Source of the DNA: SLNP01 sp964446435
Lineage (GTDB): Bacteria; Bacteroidota; Bacteroidia; Bacteroidales; VadinHA17
Direction: 5' to 3'
Length of the DNA: 64,000 nucleotides
Assembly (NCBI GenBank): GCA_964446435.1
Contig: CAYUOS010000001.1
Span: forward strand, 1 to 64,000
The notes under the pieces were generated by a model. That model saw only the letters and a list, made by a program, of their open reading frames with translations, ran no database searches and was not told where the DNA came from. Positions 35,657 to 45,688 of the stretch are shown here, piece by piece; position 1 is the stretch's first letter; each line of letters starts with the position of its first letter. The position numbers and the translations under genes were made by a program.

Positions 35657-36910
35657 ATGTTATACTACCTTTTTCAATATCTCGACCGAATGACCGACCT
35701 GCCGGGAACAGGGCTCTTCAACTATATCTCATTCAGGGCGGCTATGGCTGTGATAACCTCACTTCTGATATCGATGATAATCGGTAAGAAGATTATCAGG
35801 TATCTGCAGTACAAACAGATAGGAGAGGTGGTAAGGGATCTGGGTCTCGAGGGGCAGTACAGGAAGGAGGGAACTCCCTCTATGGGCGGAATCATTATTC
35901 TTATTTCGATAGTGGTACCTGTGCTTTTGTTTGCGAGACTCAACAACGTATACATAATCCTGATGCTGGTTACCACCATCTGGCTGGGGCTTGTGGGATT
36001 TGTTGACGACTACATCAAGATATTCAGGAAGAACAAGGATGGTCTGGCCGGACGCTACAAGATCTTTGCCCAGATTGTTATGGGGCTGGTTGTAGGGGTG
36101 ACTCTTTTCTTCAGCGACCAGGCGGTTGTCAGGGAGATTGTGCCCGGGTCGACTACAGGTGAGGTGGTTGCCACTGAGCAGCAGGCGTACGACTTTGAGG
36201 ATACAAGGTATGAGTACCGGAATCTTAAAACGACAAAAACAACAATTCCCTTTGTGAAGAACAATGAGTTTGACTACGCCTGGCTGGTACCCTTTGCAAA
36301 GGAGGAGAGCAGACAGCTGTGGGGATGGATAGTGTTCGTGGTGATGGTAATCGTGGTGGTCTCGGCGGTGTCGAACGGGGCCAACCTTACCGATGGTCTT
36401 GACGGCCTTGCCACCGGGACATCGGCAATAATAGGTGTCACACTCGGTGTCTTCGCCTATGTATCGGGCAACATAATCTATTCAGGGTACCTCGACATAA
36501 TGTATATACCATACAGCGGCGAGCTTGTGATTTTTGCAGCCGCATTCATCGGGGCTGCAATCGGCTTCCTGTGGTACAACAGCTATCCGGCCCAGGTATT
36601 CATGGGTGATACCGGAAGCCTGGCAATCGGTGGAATTATAGCCGTAATGGCGATCATACTGCGAAAGGAGTTGCTGATACCAGTATTGTGCGGTGTCTTC
36701 TTCGCCGAGAGTCTTTCGGTAATGATTCAGGTAGCCTGGTTCAAGAGAACAAAAAGAAAATACGGTGAGGGGAGGAGGGTTTTCCTTATGGCGCCTCTTC
36801 ATCATCACTTCCAGAAGATGGGGCTTCCTGAGTCGAAGATAGTGGTGAGGTTCTGGATTGTGGCAATAATGCTGGCAGTTCTGAGTGTGGTAACGCTGAA
36901 AGTAAGATAG
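35657..36910 (+). CDS. mraY: Phospho-MurNAc-pentapeptide transferase with a large insertion
   Basis: 417 aa from the ATG at 35657; an in-frame ATG at 35627 inside murE would add ten polar residues and is less likely. MraY moves phospho-MurNAc-pentapeptide onto undecaprenyl phosphate in the inner membrane, making lipid I. Catalytic aspartates lie in LVGFVDDYIK and NLTDGLDGLA, and the MAPLHHHFQ histidine loop is present. Between these a hydrophilic stretch of about 50-60 residues (about 160-215, with TGEVVATEQQAYDFED) lengthens the protein compared with the usual 360 aa. I believe related Bacteroidota have a similar insertion. Confidence 0.96.
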   Translation: MLYYLFQYLDRMTDLPGTGLFNYISFRAAMAVITSLLISMIIGKKIIRYLQYKQIGEVVRDLGLEGQYRKEGTPSMGGIIILISIVVPVLLFARLNNVYIILMLVTTIWLGLVGFVDDYIKIFRKNKDGLAGRYKIFAQIVMGLVVGVTLFFSDQAVVREIVPGSTTGEVVATEQQAYDFEDTRYEYRNLKTTKTTIPFVKNNEFDYAWLVPFAKEESRQLWGWIVFVVMVIVVVSAVSNGANLTDGLDGLATGTSAIIGVTLGVFAYVSGNIIYSGYLDIMYIPYSGELVIFAAAFIGAAIGFLWYNSYPAQVFMGDTGSLAIGGIIAVMAIILRKELLIPVLCGVFFAESLSVMIQVAWFKRTKRKYGEGRRVFLMAPLHHHFQKMGLPESKIVVRFWIVAIMLAVLSVVTLKVR

Positions 36911-36931
36911 AAACAACGACGCTGAGATAGA

Positions 36932-38269
36932 ATGAAGAGACTGATTGTCATACTCGGAGCAGGAGAGAGTGGAACCGGAAGCGCAGTGCTTGCAAAGTCC
37001 AGGGGGTTTGACGTATTCGTATCAGACAGCGGTTCCATCAGGGAGAAGTACCTCGCCATGCTCGTCTCGAAGGGGATAGAATATGAGGAGGGGCGGCATA
37101 CTGAGGAGAGGATACTTCAGGCCTTCGAGGTGATAAAGAGTCCCGGGATACCTGAAAATGCCCCAATCGTAATGGCAATCACCAGGAAGGGTATACCGGT
37201 GATATCGGAGATTGAGTTTGCGGGCAGGTATACCGATGCAATGAAGATATGCATCACCGGGAGTAATGGAAAGACCACCACCACCAGCCTGATATATCAT
37301 ATTCTGAAAAAGGCAGGGTTAAAGGTGGCGATGACAGGAAATGTGGGTAACAGTTTTGCCCTGGCAGTAAGTGAGGGTGGGTATGATTATTATGTAATCG
37401 AGCTGAGCAGCTTCCAGCTTGACAATATGTACAACTTCAGGGCAGATATCGGAGTACTGTTGAATATCACACCCGATCATCTTGACCGCTATGGATATGA
37501 GATGAAAAATTATGTCGCTTCAAAGTTCAGAATAATCAATAACCAGGGTCGCGGGCAATATTTTATCTATTGTGCCGACGATCAGGTTATTGCAAAAGAG
37601 CTCGCTTCAATCAGCATCGAGGCAGTGAAGTTGCCATTCTCACTTGAACTGAGTGAAGGGATGGCAGGCTATATCGAGAATGAGGAACTGGTAACAGATT
37701 ATAACGAAAAAATCAGGCTTATGACCATGCATGACCTGGCCCTTAAGGGCCGGCACAACACCTACAATTCGCTGGCCGCTGCCATTGTGGCCAATGTGCT
37801 GAACATCAGAAAGGAGACTATCAGGGAAAGCCTCTCTGATTTTCAGGGAGTGGAACACCGCCTTGAGCCTGTGCTTACGGTATGTGGTATCAACTTCGTG
37901 AACGACTCAAAAGCCACCAACGTCAACTCGACATGGTATGCCCTCGAGTGCATGCCTACAGGTATCGTCTGGATAGCCGGAGGCATAGACAAGGGCAATG
38001 ACTATTCTGAGCTGATGCAGCTCGTCAGGAGGAAGGTGAAGGCGATAGTATGCCTTGGAAAGGACAACAGAAAGATCATGAGTTCCTTCAGCGAGGTTGG
38101 CACCACCATTGTCGAGACAGGCTCAATGGAAGAGGCAGTCAGATCGGCCTATTACCTTGCAGGCAAGGGTGATACAGTGCTGCTTTCACCTGCCTGTGCA
38201 AGTTTTGACCTCTTCGACAACTACGAAGACAGGGGAAGGCAATTCAAGCAGGCGGTGAGAAATCTTTAA
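36932..38269 (+). CDS. murD: UDP-MurNAc-L-alanine:D-glutamate ligase
   Basis: 445 aa Mur ligase that adds D-glutamate to UDP-MurNAc-L-Ala. N-terminal Rossmann-like domain (ILGAGESGTGSA, about 6-17), P-loop ITGSNGKTTTT (about 109-119), the ELSSFQLD motif (about 154-161), a central HRLEP and a C-terminal domain with DSKATN. It lies 21 bases after mraY and 11 bases before ftsW. Confidence 0.97.
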   Translation: MKRLIVILGAGESGTGSAVLAKSRGFDVFVSDSGSIREKYLAMLVSKGIEYEEGRHTEERILQAFEVIKSPGIPENAPIVMAITRKGIPVISEIEFAGRYTDAMKICITGSNGKTTTTSLIYHILKKAGLKVAMTGNVGNSFALAVSEGGYDYYVIELSSFQLDNMYNFRADIGVLLNITPDHLDRYGYEMKNYVASKFRIINNQGRGQYFIYCADDQVIAKELASISIEAVKLPFSLELSEGMAGYIENEELVTDYNEKIRLMTMHDLALKGRHNTYNSLAAAIVANVLNIRKETIRESLSDFQGVEHRLEPVLTVCGINFVNDSKATNVNSTWYALECMPTGIVWIAGGIDKGNDYSELMQLVRRKVKAIVCLGKDNRKIMSSFSEVGTTIVETGSMEEAVRSAYYLAGKGDTVLLSPACASFDLFDNYEDRGRQFKQAVRNL

Positions 38270-38280
38270 TCGATTAACTG

Positions 38281-39492
38281 ATGGGAGCATCAAAGCTGGT
38301 TAACATTTTCAGGGGCGATCGTGGTATCTGGGCCATGGTTGTACTCTTCATGTTTTACAGCCTGCTGGCGGTATACAGCTCATCAGTAAGTGTTGCCTTC
38401 ACCAGCTTCGGAGGCAATACCACCTATTTCCTCAGGAGTCAGTTCTTCATGCTTCTGTTTGGTCTTATCATTATCATAATTACGAGTCACCTGAACTACA
38501 AGATATACTCCACCCTTGCCAACATTATTCTGGTTGTGGCGATAGCACTGCTGGTGCTGACACTCTTTTTCGGGGTGCGCATCAACGAAGCAACGCGGTG
38601 GATTGAGATTCCCGGTACCGGATTCAGGTTGCAGACCTCTGATCTCGCCAAGGCAGCACTGGTCATCTACCTTTCGAGGGTTCTTGCCAAATACCAGAAC
38701 GAGCTCAACGACTTCGGCCTGGTAACCAGGATATTCATCGTGCCCATCGCCATAGTCTGCGCCCTGATAATGTCAGAGAACCTCTCTACCGCCGTAATGA
38801 TATTTGGTATTTGCATGATTATCATGTTCATTGGTCGTGTGCCTGTAAAGTTCCTTCTGGCTTATACGGGAATGGCTCTGGTCGGTGTGATTCTTTTTGC
38901 ACTTGTACTTACGGTTGTTTCAAAAGATAACAGGGTGGAGGTCTGGAAGAACAGGATCGAGGCATTTGTGAGCGACGAGTCGTCACAGAGTGATAATTAC
39001 CAGCTCAACCAGGCTAAGATCGCCATTTCGACAGGCGGGCTATTTGGCAAGATGCCCGGCAAGAGTGTGCAAAGGAATATGCTGCCTCAGTCGAACTCAG
39101 ACTTCATATTTGCCATAATCGTCGAGGAGTACGGTCTGCTTTTCGGGGCAATACCTCTCATTATGGCCTACCTTATCCTTCTATACCGCGGCATCGCAAT
39201 TGCCCGACGGTGCGAAACGGCTTTCCCCGCATTTCTTGTTCTCGGCCTGGTGATGATGATAGTCATTCAGGCAATACTGAACATGATGGTGGCTGTCGGG
39301 CTTTTCCCCGTTACCGGCCAGACGCTGCCTCTCGTCAGCTGGGGGCGCACCTCGGTTATGGTAATGAGTTTCTCAATAGGTGCCATCCTCGGTGTGAGTC
39401 GTGTTGTAAATGCCAGAATGAAGCAGGAGGAGCTGCCTGATGAAGAGAAATCTGATAATGAATCGAGAATTTATGAACCGTCAAGGGGTTAA
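38281..39492 (+). CDS. ftsW: Septal peptidoglycan glycosyltransferase FtsW (SEDS family)
   Basis: 403 aa polytopic inner-membrane protein with about ten hydrophobic helices. It polymerises lipid II at the septum with FtsI. SEDS features include the large periplasmic loop (about 225-290) containing NYQLNQAKIAISTGG and the catalytic aspartate region QSNSDFIFAII, and the C-terminal PLVSWGRTSV. The cytoplasmic tail is acidic. The 3' end overlaps the start of murG. Confidence 0.97.
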   Translation: MGASKLVNIFRGDRGIWAMVVLFMFYSLLAVYSSSVSVAFTSFGGNTTYFLRSQFFMLLFGLIIIIITSHLNYKIYSTLANIILVVAIALLVLTLFFGVRINEATRWIEIPGTGFRLQTSDLAKAALVIYLSRVLAKYQNELNDFGLVTRIFIVPIAIVCALIMSENLSTAVMIFGICMIIMFIGRVPVKFLLAYTGMALVGVILFALVLTVVSKDNRVEVWKNRIEAFVSDESSQSDNYQLNQAKIAISTGGLFGKMPGKSVQRNMLPQSNSDFIFAIIVEEYGLLFGAIPLIMAYLILLYRGIAIARRCETAFPAFLVLGLVMMIVIQAILNMMVAVGLFPVTGQTLPLVSWGRTSVMVMSFSIGAILGVSRVVNARMKQEELPDEEKSDNESRIYEPSRG

Positions 39493-40588
39493 ACATATAA
39501 TTATAAGCGGTGGGGGAACCGGGGGGCACATCTTCCCGGCACTCTCCATCGCAAATGCTCTACTGGCAATCGACGGGAGGGTTGAAATATTATTTGTCGG
39601 TGCATCGGGCAGAATGGAGATGGAACTGGTTCCCTCTGCCGGATACCGTATAATAGGTTTGCCTGTTGAGGGTCTTGACAGAAGAAGGCTCTGGAAGAAT
39701 TTCGGGGTTCTGGTCAGGGTGCTGAAGAGCCTGTCTATGGCGCGCAAGGTAATTGAAGAGTTCCGACCCGACGTTGTGGTAGGGGTTGGGGGCTATGCCA
39801 GCGGGCCTCTTCTCTGGGCAGCCGGTCAGCTCACGATACCCATACTGATACAGGAGCAGAACAGCTATGCAGGCATTACCAACCGTATCATGGCAAAAAA
39901 GGCGTCAGCGATATGTGTTGCTTACAAGGGAATGGAGAAATACTTTCCGGCCGGAAAGATACTACTCACAGGCAATCCGGTGCGAAGCACCTTTGCTGAC
40001 CTTGAAAGGCTTAGGCCGGAAGCCAGAAGATATTTCAATGTTGACGGGAACAAGCCCGTTGCTTTGGTACTTGGCGGTTCGCAGGGTGCAGGAGCCATAA
40101 ACAGTGCCCTTACTGAAGCGACAGAGAGTTTCAGGAGAAGCGGGGTTGAGTGGGTATGGCAGACCGGCAGAAACTACTTTGAAAGAGTCAATACATGTGT
40201 AATCTCCTCAGGAGCAGGCAATGTAAGGGTAAGAAGTTTCATTGATCGCATGGACCTTGCTTATGCCGCGGCCGACATTATTGTGTCACGATCGGGTGCC
40301 GGAACTATATCGGAACTCTGCCTCGTGGGAAAGCCTGTTATTCTGATACCCTCACCAAATGTTGCTGAGGATCATCAGACAAAGAATGCAATGGCACTTG
40401 TTGAGGAGGGAGCAGCCATGCTGCTAAAGGATAGTGAGGTGAAGCAGGGCCTTGTCACTATGGTCTCTGACCTTTCGTCCGATGCGGTTCGCATGCAAAC
40501 GCTTTCAGCGAATATCAGCAGGCTGGCCCTTCCGGGTTCGGCGGCCATGATTGCAAATGAGGTACTTAAACTTGCGGAAAAGAGATGA
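39440..40588 (+). CDS. murG: UDP-GlcNAc:lipid I N-acetylglucosaminyltransferase
   Basis: Peripheral GT28 enzyme that converts lipid I to lipid II at the inner face of the membrane. N-terminal ISGGGTGGHIFPALS is the nucleotide/lipid-binding glycine loop; LGGSQGA and EDHQTKNA lie in the C-terminal UDP-GlcNAc domain. The start is uncertain: the ATG at 39440 has an AGGAGG nine bases upstream, whereas ATGs at 39458 and 39473 give a length closer to other MurG proteins. Any choice overlaps ftsW (by 20 to 53 bases), so translation is probably coupled. The murC ATG overlaps the stop codon. Confidence 0.94.
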   Translation: MKRNLIMNREFMNRQGVKHIIISGGGTGGHIFPALSIANALLAIDGRVEILFVGASGRMEMELVPSAGYRIIGLPVEGLDRRRLWKNFGVLVRVLKSLSMARKVIEEFRPDVVVGVGGYASGPLLWAAGQLTIPILIQEQNSYAGITNRIMAKKASAICVAYKGMEKYFPAGKILLTGNPVRSTFADLERLRPEARRYFNVDGNKPVALVLGGSQGAGAINSALTEATESFRRSGVEWVWQTGRNYFERVNTCVISSGAGNVRVRSFIDRMDLAYAAADIIVSRSGAGTISELCLVGKPVILIPSPNVAEDHQTKNAMALVEEGAAMLLKDSEVKQGLVTMVSDLSSDAVRMQTLSANISRLALPGSAAMIANEVLKLAEKR

Positions 40589-41976
40589 TAAACGGCAGCA
40601 AAACAGCAAGGTTCTATTTTGCAGGTATCGGGGGTATCGGTATGAGCGCCCTGGCCAGGTATTTCCTTGCAGGCGGGTTCGAGGTTGCCGGGTATGACCG
40701 TACCGGCAGTGACCTTACCGATGAACTCGGGCGGGAGGGTTGCCTTATCTCTTTTATCGACGACCCCGGTTCCATTCCTGAGAAATACCGGAACACCGAC
40801 CTGCGCGAAGAGGTAATAGTGATATATACTCCTGCGATTCCGGCATCAAGCAGGATACTGTCATGGTTCAGGCTTAACGGATATGCCATGCACAAGAGGT
40901 CGGAGATACTTGGCTCAATCTCACGCAAGACAGATACCCTTGCTGTAGCGGGTACTCATGGCAAGACCACGGTATCTACAATACTGGCACATATCCTCAA
41001 GCTTTCTCATGTCGATTGTACCGCCTTCCTTGGTGGCATATCGAAGAACTACAATACCAACATGCTTACCGGAGAGAGTCGCTATACCGTGATGGAGGCC
41101 GATGAGTTCGACCGCTCTTTCCTGAGGCTCAGGCCGCTGATGGCTGTTGTAACAAGTACTGATGCCGACCATCTTGACATCTACGGCGACCTTGCAACCA
41201 TGATAGAGGGATACAATGAGTTCTGCGGACTCGTCAGGCCGGGAGGCTTTATGGTGGTAAACAAGAATGTCGAACCTGTTTTAAGAAAGCAGCCGGATGT
41301 TGGTTACCTAACCTATGGCCTTGATGAGGTGGCTGATTATTGTGCACTGAATGTTGCTGCAGACGAGCACTTCTACAGGTTTGACCTTAAGACGCCATCG
41401 GGAATTTTCAGGGATATGCACTTCTCATTTCCGGGCATAATCAATGTTGAGAATGCTGTTGCCGCCTGCGCTGTTGCCCTGCTTAGCGGAGTGATGATAG
41501 AGGAGATCAGGAAGGCCCTGGTATGCTTCAGGGGCGTAAAGAGAAGATTCGATATAAGAATCAATCTCCCCGGGTTTGTCTATATAGATGATTATGCCCA
41601 TCACCCCGTTGAGATCAGGGCATTCATAAATTCAATCAGGACCCAATACCCCGGCAGAAGGATCACCGGTGTGTTTCAGCCACATCTTTTCAGCAGGACG
41701 CGCGACCATGCAGGTTCCTTTGCCCGGGTTCTCGACCTGCTTGAGAATGTTATCCTGATGCCCATTTACCCGGCCCGTGAAGAGCCGATTCCGGGGGTTG
41801 ATTCAGAGATGATATTGAAGGAGATGAAGAACAAAAACGTCAGGCTGCTACCTGCCGACCAGGTGGTTGATGCTGTACCATACGACAAGACTGATATTCT
41901 TGTAACAATCGGAGCCGGAAGTATCGACAGGCTTGTCCGGCCCCTGGAAGAGAGAATTTTAAGAATCAGTGGATAG
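40585..41976 (+). CDS. murC: UDP-N-acetylmuramate:L-alanine ligase
   Basis: 463 aa Mur ligase that adds L-alanine, the first stem-peptide residue. N-terminal GIGGIGMSALARY (about 11-23), P-loop AGTHGKTTVST (about 119-129), EADEFDRSF, and the DDYAHHP motif (about 332-338) are typical of MurC and distinguish it from Mpl. Its ATG overlaps the murG stop, and its TAG shares a base with the GTG of ftsQ. Confidence 0.97.
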   Translation: MINGSKTARFYFAGIGGIGMSALARYFLAGGFEVAGYDRTGSDLTDELGREGCLISFIDDPGSIPEKYRNTDLREEVIVIYTPAIPASSRILSWFRLNGYAMHKRSEILGSISRKTDTLAVAGTHGKTTVSTILAHILKLSHVDCTAFLGGISKNYNTNMLTGESRYTVMEADEFDRSFLRLRPLMAVVTSTDADHLDIYGDLATMIEGYNEFCGLVRPGGFMVVNKNVEPVLRKQPDVGYLTYGLDEVADYCALNVAADEHFYRFDLKTPSGIFRDMHFSFPGIINVENAVAACAVALLSGVMIEEIRKALVCFRGVKRRFDIRINLPGFVYIDDYAHHPVEIRAFINSIRTQYPGRRITGVFQPHLFSRTRDHAGSFARVLDLLENVILMPIYPAREEPIPGVDSEMILKEMKNKNVRLLPADQVVDAVPYDKTDILVTIGAGSIDRLVRPLEERILRISG

Positions 41977-42764
41977 TGAAACGGATACTTAAAATATTGC
42001 TGCTGATACCGATACTCTATATCGTGGTAATGCCTTTCTGGTTCAGGCATACCTCAGGCAGTGTTGCATGCGGTGGTTTGAACATAATAATTACTGATTC
42101 GAGTGAGTACAGGTTTGTCAGTGAGCAGCAGATAAGGGAAAGGCTCTACAGCAGCCCCCTGAAGTTCGCCGGCATACCGATGTCCGATATCAGGCTTGAT
42201 GAGATTGAGAGCCGTGTAGCCTCAATCAACGAGTTGCGAAGAACAGAAGCCTATTTTACAATCGACGGCACCCTTCACATTGAGGTAGGCCAGAGGAAGC
42301 CTGTGTTGCGGATACTATCGGCAACAGGTTCGGAATATTACATTGATGAAGAGGGGTTTATACTCAGGAAAAGGGGCCTCTATCCACCAAGGATTCATGT
42401 TGCAATGGGAAGGATCGACATACGTGAAGGCTATATCTCAGGTTCGCGGATTGGTGATCAGGGAATACCTTCAGTATTGCAGGATCTTTATGAGCTGGTG
42501 ATCTGGCTCAGGAAGAGTCAGCTATGGTCTGCGATGATTGACCATATTGAGGTTTCAGGCGGCGGAGCCATTACTCTGATTCCGCGGACAGGGGGCCACA
42601 GGATATTTCTTGGAGACATCAGCAACCTTGAGACTAAGATGAACACCCTGGAGGCATTCTACCGCCAGGTGCTTCCTGTTACCGGCTGGGACACATACAG
42701 TGCAATTGACCTCAGATATGAGGGACAATTAATAGCAAAAAAGAGAAAACAGAACCTACGATAA
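41976..42764 (+). CDS. ftsQ: Cell-division protein FtsQ
   Basis: 262 aa bitopic protein with a short cytoplasmic tail, one transmembrane helix (about 4-22, ILKILLLIPILYIVVMPFWF) and a periplasmic POTRA-like region (about 45-115), then a beta domain ending near 255. It recruits FtsL/FtsB and FtsWI to the septum. The family is divergent; identification rests on topology and position between murC and ftsA. It starts at GTG 41976, sharing the last base of the murC stop codon. The next gene follows after 11 bases. Confidence 0.9.
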   Translation: MKRILKILLLIPILYIVVMPFWFRHTSGSVACGGLNIIITDSSEYRFVSEQQIRERLYSSPLKFAGIPMSDIRLDEIESRVASINELRRTEAYFTIDGTLHIEVGQRKPVLRILSATGSEYYIDEEGFILRKRGLYPPRIHVAMGRIDIREGYISGSRIGDQGIPSVLQDLYELVIWLRKSQLWSAMIDHIEVSGGGAITLIPRTGGHRIFLGDISNLETKMNTLEAFYRQVLPVTGWDTYSAIDLRYEGQLIAKKRKQNLR

Positions 42765-42775
42765 ATTTTTCAAAC

Positions 42776-44122
42776 ATGAGCAGTAAAGAAAACTATGTAG
42801 CAGCAATCGACATTGGCACCACCAAGATAGTGGCAATAGTCGGCAAAAGGAACGACCGGGGGAACATTGAGATCCTTGGTCTCAGCAAGGCGCCCTCTCT
42901 CGGTGTAAGAAGGGGTGTTGTGCAGAATATCGAAGAGACTGTCAACGCTATTCAGAAAACCGTTGATGATGTTCAGAACCGGTCGGGGATCAGGTTCAGT
43001 GAGGTATTTGTTGGTATCGCAGGCCAGCACATAAAGAGTATGCGGAGCCGTGGCTATATCAACAGGGAAAGGCCTGATGATGAAATTACCCGCGATGATG
43101 TTTACAGGCTTGTTGAGGATATGTACAATATTCCCATCGAGATAGGCGAGGAGATAATCCATGTACTTCCTCAGAGTTTCATTGTTGACGGCGAAACCGG
43201 AATCAATAATCCGGTCGGTATGTGCGGACGCAGGCTTGAGGCCAACTTCCATATTGTCATAGGTCAGGTATCATCAGCCAAGAACATCGACAGGTGCATA
43301 AGGAGATGCGGACTTAAGGTAAAGGATCTGATACTGGAGCCGCTGGCCTCATCAGAGGCGGTGCTTACCGATGAGGAGAAGGAGGCAGGCGTTGTGCTGA
43401 TAGACATCGGCGGAGGCACGACAGATGTGGCAATTTACCATGACAACATAATCAGGCACACTGCAGTGATACCCTTTGGCGGTAATGTTGTTACCAACGA
43501 CATCAAGGAGGGGTGTGCGATTCTTACCAAATATGCCGATGCCCTCAAGCACCAGTATGGTTCTGCCCTTGGAGACATTGCCCCTGAAGACAAGGTGGTT
43601 TCGATACCTGGCATAGCAGGCAGGGAGCCCAAGGAGATATCATTCAAGAGCCTTGCCTATATAATCCAGTCAAGGATGGAGGAGATACTCGATGCCGTTA
43701 ACTTCGAGATACAGCTTTCGGGTTACTCTGACAAGCTTGCAGCGGGTGCCGTAATTACCGGTGGTGGCGCGATGCTTAAGAACCTGCCTCAGCTGGTGAG
43801 GTTCAAGACGGCCATGGATGTAAGGATAGGTTACCCCAATGAGCATCTGCATGGTGAGGCCCGCAATGAGATCAACCAGCCTATGTTTGCAACCAGCGTC
43901 GGCCTCGTCATGAAGGGTTTTGAGTACCTCGACAGTCATCATGAGGCGTTTGGCGCCGACAGGGCTGAAGAGTATGATCGCAATCAGAGCGACCCGAAGA
44001 GTGAAGAGAAGGATGACTTCTCAGGTGACGAAGGCGCCTACAACAAGAAGACTATCGTCAACAAGATCAGGGAGGCGCTCAACAGTCTTTTTGAATTGAA
44101 AGATCAGGATATAAGCCAATAG
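42776..44122 (+). CDS. ftsA: Cell-division protein FtsA
   Basis: 448 aa actin-like ATPase that tethers FtsZ to the membrane. Phosphate-binding loop AAIDIGTTKIVAIVG (about 9-23), the FtsA-specific 1C domain (about 85-165), the second phosphate motif VVLIDIGGGTTDVAIY (about 206-221; quoted pieces are standard), and adenosine motif AVITGGGAMLKN. The C-terminus has a charged linker and ends in KIREALNSLFELK, which may be the amphipathic membrane-targeting helix. ftsZ starts four bases later. Confidence 0.97.
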   Translation: MSSKENYVAAIDIGTTKIVAIVGKRNDRGNIEILGLSKAPSLGVRRGVVQNIEETVNAIQKTVDDVQNRSGIRFSEVFVGIAGQHIKSMRSRGYINRERPDDEITRDDVYRLVEDMYNIPIEIGEEIIHVLPQSFIVDGETGINNPVGMCGRRLEANFHIVIGQVSSAKNIDRCIRRCGLKVKDLILEPLASSEAVLTDEEKEAGVVLIDIGGGTTDVAIYHDNIIRHTAVIPFGGNVVTNDIKEGCAILTKYADALKHQYGSALGDIAPEDKVVSIPGIAGREPKEISFKSLAYIIQSRMEEILDAVNFEIQLSGYSDKLAAGAVITGGGAMLKNLPQLVRFKTAMDVRIGYPNEHLHGEARNEINQPMFATSVGLVMKGFEYLDSHHEAFGADRAEEYDRNQSDPKSEEKDDFSGDEGAYNKKTIVNKIREALNSLFELKDQDISQ

Positions 44123-44126
44123 AGCC

Positions 44127-45656
44127 ATGAAAACCCCCTATGACATATTGTTTAACAAAAAGCCAAAGACAATGGAGACAGAGATAATGAGCTTCGATCT
44201 TCCGGTTGAAAGGTCGTCCATCATCAAGGTCCTCGGTATCGGTGGCGGAGGTAATAATGCCGTCAATCATATGTTTGAGCGAGGCATTAAGGATGTGAAT
44301 TTCGTGATCTGCAATACTGACCAGCAGGCACTGGCCGGTAGTCCTGTTCCGTTGAAGGTACAGCTTGGGGAGTCACTGACTGAGGGCCGGGGTGCCGGCA
44401 GCAAGCCTGACATTGGCAGACAGGCTGCGATCGAAAACCTCGATGATGTGATGAACACCCTTTCGGGAAACACCAAGATGGTATTCCTGACAACCGGGCT
44501 GGGAGGCGGAACCGGTACCGGAGCAGCACCTGTCATAGCGAAAGCCTGTCGCGAAGCAGGTTACCTTACAATTGCTGTGGTAACAATACCCTTTAAGTCT
44601 GAAGGGAAGGTAAGGATATCTCATGCCATCAAGGGTATTGAGGAGTTAAGGGAAGATGTTGACTCACTTCTTGTGATCAATAATGAGAAGCTGCGGGACA
44701 TCTATGGTGACCAGACTGTATCTGTGGCATTTGAAAAGGCCGATGACGTTCTGGCAACTGCTGTGAAGGGAATAGCTGAGATTATTACAGTAACCGGTTA
44801 TATCAACGTTGACTTTGCCGATGTTGAAACGGTTATGAAAGATTCTGGTGTGGCGGTAATGGGAATGGGTCGGGCCTCAGGACAGGACAGGGCAAGGGTT
44901 GCTATTGAATCGGCACTTAACTCACCCCTGCTCGACTCAAGCGATATAACCGGTGCAAAGTCTATTCTGATAAATATAATCTCAGGAACCGGTGAATCGG
45001 AGATAACCATGGATGAGCTGGGAGAGATAACCGACTACATGTATGCCGTTGCTGCCGATGATGCTTTGATAATAAGGGGTTTGTCAAAGGATCCTTCGCT
45101 GGGAGATGAGATAAGCGTGATTGTGATTGCCACTGCCTTTGAGTCGAAGAATCCGATTGACCTGTACAGGCAGCCCGCTGCTGAAAGGCAGACTGTTGTA
45201 CTCAGCAATGTAAAGTATGCTGATAAACTGAATTACACTGCACCTTCTGAAGATGAGAGCTTTGCCTCCACCGGCAAGGGTAAGATCGTAACTGACATTG
45301 ATGGTGACAAGGCACAGGGAAGGCTTAACTTCGGCTTTGAAGACAGGGAAGAGCAATCACCTGCCAGGGTTAAGAGGTCAGATTCGCCCGGCGTTCAGGA
45401 AGAGGGCAGGAAAAAGCTTGACAAGATAAAGGAGATTCAGTCGATGATGCATCAGGATGGGCTTACCAGCAAGACTATGACCGACAACATTGACAGTTTC
45501 GAGGATGTTCCGGCCTATGTCAGACGCAACATTCCGCTAACGAAACTCGAAGGTGTCAGGGGGTCGAAGGTGTCAAAGCTTACCCTGTCGACTGATGAAA
45601 ATCAGCAACCGGTAATAAGAGAGAATAATGCCTATTTAAACGATAATGTCGATTGA
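44127..45656 (+). CDS. ftsZ: Cell-division GTPase FtsZ
   Basis: 509 aa tubulin-like GTPase that forms the division ring. GIGGGGNNAVNHM (N-terminal nucleotide loop), tubulin signature GGGTGTG (126-132), and the T7 loop NVDFADVETVMKDSG are intact. The long C-terminal linker carries the conserved tip DVPAYVRRN near residue 465, followed by about 40 extra residues. In-frame ATGs at 44172 and 44187 would drop a 15-20 residue basic leader; I keep the first. Last gene of the cluster; a terminator lies 33 bases beyond the stop. Confidence 0.97.
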   Translation: MKTPYDILFNKKPKTMETEIMSFDLPVERSSIIKVLGIGGGGNNAVNHMFERGIKDVNFVICNTDQQALAGSPVPLKVQLGESLTEGRGAGSKPDIGRQAAIENLDDVMNTLSGNTKMVFLTTGLGGGTGTGAAPVIAKACREAGYLTIAVVTIPFKSEGKVRISHAIKGIEELREDVDSLLVINNEKLRDIYGDQTVSVAFEKADDVLATAVKGIAEIITVTGYINVDFADVETVMKDSGVAVMGMGRASGQDRARVAIESALNSPLLDSSDITGAKSILINIISGTGESEITMDELGEITDYMYAVAADDALIIRGLSKDPSLGDEISVIVIATAFESKNPIDLYRQPAAERQTVVLSNVKYADKLNYTAPSEDESFASTGKGKIVTDIDGDKAQGRLNFGFEDREEQSPARVKRSDSPGVQEEGRKKLDKIKEIQSMMHQDGLTSKTMTDNIDSFEDVPAYVRRNIPLTKLEGVRGSKVSKLTLSTDENQQPVIRENNAYLNDNVD

Positions 45657-45688
45657 CATTTTTTTATTTTCTACTGCTCAACTTGGGG

